This document shows, piece after piece, positions 57,779 through 64,000 of a stretch of DNA of 64,000 nt (position 1 is the stretch's first letter; every line of letters begins with the position of its first letter). The translations under genes and the position numbers were made by a program. The stretch comes from SHWB01 sp050246875. Its GTDB lineage: Bacteria > Pseudomonadota > Alphaproteobacteria > UBA6615. The notes beneath the pieces were generated by a model. The model had not been told where the DNA came from, ran no database searches, and saw nothing but the letters and a program-made list of their open reading frames with translations. The stretch spans positions 1-64,000 of the forward strand of contig JBFWVF010000002.1 in assembly GCA_050246875.1 (NCBI GenBank), given 5' to 3'.

Positions 57779-58477
57779 ATGCAGCCCGGGCTCGACGCGC
57801 TGATCGCCGCCACCGCCACCTTCGTGGCGACCCATATCCTGCTGGCCTCGGCGCCGCTGCGCGGGCCGCTGGCGGCGCGGCTGGGCGAACGCGGCTTCAT
57901 GCTGCTCTACTCGGCCGTCGCGCTGGCGACCTTTGTCTGGATGATCGATGCATGGCGCGATGCCCCCTTCGTCGGCCTGTGGCCGGGCGGCGGCGGGCTC
58001 GACTGGCTGCCGGTGGCGGTCATGCCGGTGGCGCTGCTGCTGGCGGTCTGTGCCTTCACCACCGCCTCGCCGACCCTGCCGGCCGGCAGCGAGGGCATGA
58101 TCTCGGCGCGAAATCCGGCTCCGGGCATCTTCCGTGTCACCCGCCACCCGTTCCTGTGGAGCGTCGTGCTGTGGGCCGGCGCGCACATCGTCGCGCGCGG
58201 CGATCTGGCGAGCCTTGTCATGATGGGCGGGATGGCCGGCCTCGCGGTGGCCGGCATGTTCCATATCGACCGCAAGAAGGAAGCCCGCCTCGGCGCCGAC
58301 TGGGGGCCGATCCTGATGACCACCTCGATCCTGCCCTTCCGCGCGCTGGCCGAGGGCCGCGCGCGGATGGACTGGGCCGGCATCGGCTGGTGGCGCCCGC
58401 TGGTCGCGCTGGCGCTCTACGTCATCCTCATCTGGCTGCATCCCTACGTGACGGGGATGCCGGCGTGGCCGGCCTGA
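57779..58477 (+). CDS. NnrU-family membrane protein
   Basis: A 232-aa inner-membrane protein with about six helices. VTRHPFLWSVVLWAGAHIVARGD is the conserved NnrU/isoprenylcysteine methyltransferase-like block with its His. NnrU proteins are associated with nitric-oxide metabolism in denitrifiers, but no denitrification gene is near. ATG 57779 has GGAGGG upstream. Its stop codon directly abuts the convergent argG stop. Confidence 0.88.
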   Translation: MQPGLDALIAATATFVATHILLASAPLRGPLAARLGERGFMLLYSAVALATFVWMIDAWRDAPFVGLWPGGGGLDWLPVAVMPVALLLAVCAFTTASPTLPAGSEGMISARNPAPGIFRVTRHPFLWSVVLWAGAHIVARGDLASLVMMGGMAGLAVAGMFHIDRKKEARLGADWGPILMTTSILPFRALAEGRARMDWAGIGWWRPLVALALYVILIWLHPYVTGMPAWPA

Positions 58478-59692
<1,215 letters not shown>

Positions 59693-59752
59693 GGATCGTC
59701 CTGCCGCCCGGGGGAGGGAGCGCGCCGGCACCGGGCCGGCAGCGCGGCCGGA

Positions 59753-60034
59753 CTATACAGTCTCGCTCCCGCGCGGCAAGCGAGGCATCCCGGCGAACAC
59801 CTCGACCCCGGCGATGCCGGCCAGGGCGAAGACGACACCGGACAACGCCAGCATCACACCGGCGGCGGCGGTGGCGAAGCGCAGCACGCGCAGGACGCTG
59901 TCGCGGTAAGCGGCGGGCGCCTCGGTGCGGCGGCGGCGGTCGCGGTGGCGGCGCGTCTTGTTGCGCGGAAAGCTCGCCGCGAACATGAAGATGCCGAGCA
60001 CGATCAGGGCAATACCGGTCAGGAAGTCGTCCAT
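59753..60034 (-). CDS. Small membrane protein, unknown
   Basis: A 93-aa protein with two hydrophobic helices (LTGIALIVLGIFMFAASF and LRFATAAAGVMLALSGVVFALAGIAGVEVF) separated by a strongly basic loop (KTRRHRDRRRR), probably cytoplasmic. ATG 60034 has GGAG upstream. It sits 60 bases upstream of argG on the same strand, so it may share its transcript. Function unknown. Confidence 0.65.
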   Translation of the reverse strand: MDDFLTGIALIVLGIFMFAASFPRNKTRRHRDRRRRTEAPAAYRDSVLRVLRFATAAAGVMLALSGVVFALAGIAGVEVFAGMPRLPRGSETV

Positions 60035-60138
60035 GGACTCCACGCCTCGCGCCGCGTCCGAACGGACGCGCCGCACCCGTCCATGCCCCCGGCAAGGAAA
60101 TTAGGGGCGGTTGGCCGCGTCGCGCAAGCCGGCGCCCG

Positions 60139-60552
60139 TCACGCCTGCGTGAGACGCGCCGTCAGGGCCTTCGACCGCGCCGCCAGCTCGGCCGGATCGT
60201 AGGCGCGGCGGGGCCCGGCACCCCAGATCGGCCCCGGCCAGGCGGGATCCTCGCGGAAGCGGGCGACGACATGGACGTGGAGCTGGGCAACCTGGTTGCC
60301 GATCGCCGCGACGTTGATCTTGTGCGGCGCGAACTGTGCCGTCAGCGCCTGCGCGGCCCGCCGCGTCTCGGAGGTCAGCGTCAGCGCGTCGGCCCAGGAC
60401 AGGTCGGTCAGTTCCACCGCCCCGGCGCGCCGCGGCACGAGCAGCAGCCACGGGTAGGTGGCGTCGGTCGACAGCAGCACGTCGGACAGCTTCCAGCGAA
60501 CGAGCCGCACCGTGCTGGCGGCGAGCCGCGGGTCGAGCGTGAAGCGGGGCAT
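60139..60552 (-). CDS. HIT-family nucleotide hydrolase/transferase
   Basis: A 137-aa cytosolic protein. The His-triad is present as QLHVHVVAR (around residues 89-97), with Gln in place of the first His, as in the diadenosine-polyphosphate group. Upstream NVAAIGNQVAQ is the substrate-loop segment. ATG 60552 has GGGAGG upstream. It is a single gene divergent from the quinone reductase. Precise substrate unknown. Confidence 0.87.
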   Translation of the reverse strand: MPRFTLDPRLAASTVRLVRWKLSDVLLSTDATYPWLLLVPRRAGAVELTDLSWADALTLTSETRRAAQALTAQFAPHKINVAAIGNQVAQLHVHVVARFREDPAWPGPIWGAGPRRAYDPAELAARSKALTARLTQA

Positions 60553-60662
60553 CGGCGTCCTCCCGGCGAGCCGGCGGGCCCGCGAACGGCCGCAAGTATA
60601 GCGCGCCGGTTGCAGTGGTGGAGGGCGACCGGCACCATCGGCCGCTACGGGCGGAGGGACGC

Positions 60663-61640
60663 ATGCGCGCTGTGTGGTACGAGCGGACGGGGGCGGCCCG
60701 CGAGGTTCTGCGGACGGGCGAACTGCCGGCGGCGGAACCGGGGCCCGGCGAGGTGCGCGTGCGCCTGCACGCCTCGGCGGTCAATCCGGCCGACGCCAAG
60801 CGCCGCGCCGGCAGCTTCGGCATGGAATTTCCGCTCATCGTGCCGAACAGCGACGGCGCCGGCATCGTCGAGGCGGTCGGCCCAGGCGCCGACCCATCGC
60901 TGCTCGGCCGCCGCGTCTGGCTGTTCAACGGCCAGCGCGGCCGCGCCCTCGGCACGGCCGCCGAGTGCATCACGCTCGACGGCTGGCTGGTGGCGCCGCT
61001 GCCCGACGACATGGACTTCGCCGAAGGCGCCTGCCTCGGCATCCCCTGCATGACGGCGCACCGCAACGTCTTCTGCGACGGCCCGGTCGAAGGCAAGACG
61101 GTACTGGTGACGGGCGGCGCCGGCGCCGTCGGCCACTACGCCGTGCAATGGGCGAAATGGGGCGGCGCGACGGTGATCGCCACGGTCAGCGACGGCATGA
61201 AGGGCATGCACGCGCGCGACGGCGGCGCCGACCACACCATCGACTACCGCAACGAGGACGTCGCCGCGCGGGTGAAGGAGATCACCGGCGGCGCCGGCGC
61301 CGACCTCGTCGTCGAGGTCGACCTCGCGCGCAACCTGAAAAGCTCGACGGCGGCGCTGAAGCCGGGCGGCACCATCGCCGTCTATGCCTCGACCGGCGAC
61401 CCCGAACGGCTGTTCTTCACCCTGGCGCTCAAATGCGCGGCGCTGCGCTTCATGGCGCTGTTCGCCGTGCCGCGCCCGGAGATCGACCGCATCCGCGCCG
61501 ACATGGCGCGCTTCCTCGCCTCCGGGACCGCCATCCACAGGGTCGCCGCGCGCTTCCCGCTGGGCGAGTGCGCCGCCGCCCACGAGCTGGTCGAGAGCGG
61601 CGACAAGATCGGCACGGTGGTGGTGGAGCCGCAGCGGTAG
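60663..61640 (+). CDS. NADPH:quinone oxidoreductase (medium-chain, zinc-independent)
   Basis: A 325-aa cytosolic reductase of the MDR superfamily. The N-terminal GroES-like domain has SAVNPADAKRRAG, and the NADPH motif VLVTGGAGAVGHYAVQWAKWGGA lies near residue 145. The catalytic-zinc Cys/His set is absent, so it belongs to the zeta-crystallin/quinone-reductase group. ATG 60663 has GGAGGGA upstream and replaces a longer frame from 60615. Substrate is probably a quinone or enone. Confidence 0.9.
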   Translation: MRAVWYERTGAAREVLRTGELPAAEPGPGEVRVRLHASAVNPADAKRRAGSFGMEFPLIVPNSDGAGIVEAVGPGADPSLLGRRVWLFNGQRGRALGTAAECITLDGWLVAPLPDDMDFAEGACLGIPCMTAHRNVFCDGPVEGKTVLVTGGAGAVGHYAVQWAKWGGATVIATVSDGMKGMHARDGGADHTIDYRNEDVAARVKEITGGAGADLVVEVDLARNLKSSTAALKPGGTIAVYASTGDPERLFFTLALKCAALRFMALFAVPRPEIDRIRADMARFLASGTAIHRVAARFPLGECAAAHELVESGDKIGTVVVEPQR

Positions 61641-61660
61641 CGGAGCCGGCGACCGACGAG

Positions 61661-62674
61661 CTACCCGTTGTAAATCTCGCGATAACAGCGCATCGCGCCG
61701 AGCGTGGTCGCTTCATACACGCCGCGCGATACGGCTCGGGCGAGGCAGTCGGCGGCGAGCGCGCCGGCCAGCGCAAGGTCGCTGACGGCATCGCGCGGCG
61801 CGCGACGGCCGGTGGCGACCGCGAACACCACGTCGCCGTCGAGCGGCGTCCACACCGGACGGATGGCGCGGGCGAGGCCGGCCTGCGCCATCATGGCGAG
61901 GCGTTGCGCCTGCGCCTTGTCGAGCGCGAGGTCGGTGGCGACCACCGCCAGCGTCGTGTTGGCCGGCAGGCGGGCGCCGGCGAGGTTCCACTCCAGATCG
62001 GGCAGGGGGGCGGCGGGCGGCGGCACGGCGCCATACTCGCCGTCGCGCTCGACCGTCCAGGCGTTGAAGGCGGCGCTGCCGTCGAGCAGCACCGAGCCGC
62101 GCGCATTCACCGCCGCCAGCGCGCCGACGGTCAGCCCCGACTCATGGACGATCGAGGCGCTGCCGAGCCCGCCCTTGAGGCCGCCCGCCATCGCGCCATG
62201 GCCGGCGCCGGCCGTGCCGAGGGCGAAATCCGCGCCCGCCGCGTCGCAGGCGGCCACGGCCAGCGCCCGATAGGGGTTGGGCAGATCGGGCCGCGCCGTC
62301 CATGCCTTGTCGCCGCCGTTGAGCAGATCGAACAGGATCGCCTGCGGCACCACCGGCACGCGCGCATTTCCGACCGGAAAGCCACGGCACTGCGACGCCA
62401 GCCACGCCATGACGCCGCCGGCCGCGTCGAGGCCGAAGGCCGAGCCGCCCGACAGCACGAGACCATGCACCGCCGTCACGACGCCGTCGGGCGCCAGCGC
62501 CGCCGTCTCGCGCGTGCCGGTGCCGCCGCCGCGAATGTCGACGGCGGCGACGAAATCTTCTTCCTGCGGCAACACCACGGTCACGCCGCTGCGGATCGCC
62601 TCGTCCTGCGCGTTGCCGACGGCGAGGCCGGGCACGTCGGTCAGCAGATTGCGCGCGCCGGTCCGCAGGATCAC
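61661..62674 (-). CDS. P1-family (DmpA-type) aminopeptidase/amidohydrolase
   Basis: A 337-aa N-terminal-nucleophile-type enzyme, family S58. LTDVPGLAVGNAQDE begins the family, GGGTGTRETAAL and VHGLVLSGGSAFGLDAAGGV are its most conserved blocks, and GALAAVNARGSV contains the expected autocleavage region. GTG 62674 overlaps the stop of the upstream deacylase gene (GTGA), so the two are coupled. It may hydrolyse amide or D-amino-peptide bonds. The substrate is unknown. Confidence 0.87.
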   Translation of the reverse strand: MILRTGARNLLTDVPGLAVGNAQDEAIRSGVTVVLPQEEDFVAAVDIRGGGTGTRETAALAPDGVVTAVHGLVLSGGSAFGLDAAGGVMAWLASQCRGFPVGNARVPVVPQAILFDLLNGGDKAWTARPDLPNPYRALAVAACDAAGADFALGTAGAGHGAMAGGLKGGLGSASIVHESGLTVGALAAVNARGSVLLDGSAAFNAWTVERDGEYGAVPPPAAPLPDLEWNLAGARLPANTTLAVVATDLALDKAQAQRLAMMAQAGLARAIRPVWTPLDGDVVFAVATGRRAPRDAVSDLALAGALAADCLARAVSRGVYEATTLGAMRCYREIYNG

Positions 62675-63954
62675 GCCAGCGTTCCCAGCAGGCGGGCGGC
62701 GGCGAGCGCCATCACCTGCGCCGACTGCACGAGGTCGTCGATCGCCACATGCTCGTCGGGCTGGTGCGCCAGTTCCAGCCGGCCGGGCCCGTAGGCGACG
62801 CAGTCGTGGAGATGGCCGAAGCGGGCGATGTGCTTCTGGTCGTAGGTGCCGGGCGAGGCGACGTGGCGCGACGGCGCGCCGAGCACGCGGGCGATGGCGC
62901 CGTCGAGCGCGCGCACTACCGGCGCGTCGGGCGCGGTCATGGTCGGATCGACGGCCCAGATGTCGGCGAGGCTGTAATCCAGGCCCGGCCGCTCGCGGCG
63001 CACGGCCTCCAGCAGGGCAACGAACTCGCCACGCACGTCTTCCAGCCTCTCTTCGACGAGGAAGCGGCGGTCGAGCACGGCGCGGCAGCGGTCGGCGACC
63101 AGTGCCGAGGGATAGCCCGAGGCCAGCTCGGCCTCGCCGCCGTGCAGCGAGTTCCAGTTGAGCGTCGAGGCGCGCGCGCCCTCGGGGATCACCGGCATCG
63201 CCGTGCGGCGGGCGGCAAGGCGCGGGTACAGCTCGCGCTCGACGCGGTCGAGCACGGCCGCCATGTCGCGGATCGCCGAGCGGCCTAGGAAGGGCATCGA
63301 GCCATGCGCGATGCGGCCGCGCAGCTCCAGCGTCGCCCACCACACGCCGCGGTGGCCGAGGCAGACGCAGTCCTTGTTCAGCGGCTCGGGAATGATGACG
63401 TGGTCGACGCGCGGCGGCGAGAAGTAGCCACGCTGCGCCAGCCAGGCGACGCCGCCATAGCCGCCCGTCTCCTCGTCGGCCGTGCCGGAAATCTCGATGG
63501 CGCCGGCCGACAGCAGGCCCGCGTCGATCAGCGCCTCGGCGGCGACGATGGAAGCGGCGAGGCCGCCCTTCATGTCGGCCGTGCCGCGCCCCCACACCTT
63601 ACCGTCGCGGATCTCGCCGCCGAACGGGTCCACGGTCCAGCCGGCGCCGGCGGCGACGACGTCAATATGGCTGTTGAAGTGGACGGTCGGGCCGGGCCGG
63701 CCGCTCTCGTGACGACAGACGATGTTGAGGCGCGGATGGGCGTCGCTGTCGCCGGGCGAGCCCTCGGCACGCACGTACTCGCATTTGAACCGCCGCTTGC
63801 CGAGGCGCAGCGCCAGCGCCTCGCAGCACTCGGCATAGGCGTCGCCCGGCGGGTTGACCGAAGGGATGCGGACCAGCGCCGAGGTCAGCCTCGCGACCTC
63901 GTCGCGGCGGTCGGCCACGGCGGCGAGCAGGCGGTCGGCCACGGTGTCGAGCAT
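62671..63954 (-). CDS. M20-family deacylase (ArgE/DapE-like)
   Basis: A 427-aa di-zinc deacylase. FNSHIDVV carries the first His/Asp pair, GRGTADMKGGLAA the bridging Asp, and ADEETGGYG the catalytic Glu and metal Glu. PGTYDQKHIARFGHLHDCVAYGPG near the end supplies another ligand region and the C-terminal ELAHQPDEHV the final His. It belongs to the ArgE/DapE group but is not proven to be either. Its stop overlaps the P1 peptidase start, indicating a two-gene degradative operon. The gene is complete; the window ends 46 bases beyond it. Confidence 0.9.
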   Translation of the reverse strand: MLDTVADRLLAAVADRRDEVARLTSALVRIPSVNPPGDAYAECCEALALRLGKRRFKCEYVRAEGSPGDSDAHPRLNIVCRHESGRPGPTVHFNSHIDVVAAGAGWTVDPFGGEIRDGKVWGRGTADMKGGLAASIVAAEALIDAGLLSAGAIEISGTADEETGGYGGVAWLAQRGYFSPPRVDHVIIPEPLNKDCVCLGHRGVWWATLELRGRIAHGSMPFLGRSAIRDMAAVLDRVERELYPRLAARRTAMPVIPEGARASTLNWNSLHGGEAELASGYPSALVADRCRAVLDRRFLVEERLEDVRGEFVALLEAVRRERPGLDYSLADIWAVDPTMTAPDAPVVRALDGAIARVLGAPSRHVASPGTYDQKHIARFGHLHDCVAYGPGRLELAHQPDEHVAIDDLVQSAQVMALAAARLLGTLA

Positions 63955-64000
63955 GGAGGAAGGCTAGGTGCGCCCTGCGAACCGGTCAACGCGGGCGCGT

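Overview
This window is a very GC-rich bacterial chromosome segment: third codon positions are almost all G or C, and long antisense open frames are common. Gene content points to an alphaproteobacterium, probably Rhodospirillales-like. The clues are a Zur-type palindrome (TGTTATA-G-TATAACA) between divergent znuA and zur-znuCB, the ccmABC cluster, yejABEF followed by a ghrA-like gene, DgcN, three DUF6524 proteins and mitofilin-like (COG4223-type) anchors. The genus is inference only. No rRNA, transposase, phage gene or CRISPR array was seen. One tRNA, tRNA-Ala(CGC), is present.

Layout. 0.2-3.6 kb: two glutathione transferases, a lipocalin-like protein and a leucyl aminopeptidase. 3.7-10.4 kb: a Yej-type oligopeptide ABC importer in overlapping genes, ending in a 2-hydroxyacid dehydrogenase. 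10.6-14.1 kb: an aminoglycoside-phosphotransferase-like kinase, a possible small RNA with a strong terminator, and ccmABC for cytochrome c maturation. 14.1-17.3 kb: a complete Znu zinc importer with Zur. 17.3-23.2 kb: metY, a hydrolase, a thioesterase, and a flavin monooxygenase next to an FMN hydroxyacid oxidase. 23.2-32.6 kb: an unusual metal locus with a CusB-like adaptor, small membrane proteins, two tandemly duplicated ZnuA-like binding proteins, a ZnuB-like permease without its own ATPase, and a CusA-like RND pump. 33.7-34.8 kb: a MerR regulator with a short cation diffusion facilitator.

32.7-55.6 kb is an accessory stretch rich in poorly described envelope proteins. Three dispersed protein families recur: mitofilin-like single-TM proteins (three), DUF6524 proteins (three) and small glycine-rich membrane proteins (two clear copies). 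They form two small clusters, one containing a ParA-type ATPase. Between them lie a fused MlaF-MlaE-type ABC transporter with a non-MCE partner, and a three-gene overlapping operon that encodes a TrpX-type binding protein, a membrane-tethered periplasmic sensor and a sensor-HAMP-MFS fusion. A TPR protein, a TAXI-like binding protein and an MlaA homologue follow. From 55.6 kb to the right edge the genes are housekeeping: tRNA-Ala, yggT, yggU, folD, nnrU, argG, a HIT protein, a quinone reductase, a P1 peptidase and an M20 deacylase.

The best candidates for undescribed biology are the SBP-sensor-HAMP-MFS operon (44605-48583), the paralogue clusters around the ParA protein (39.1-41.8 and 53.2-55.6 kb), and the metal locus with the duplicated binding protein (23.2-32.6 kb). 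All calls come from reading the sequence and recalling family motifs. No database search was run.
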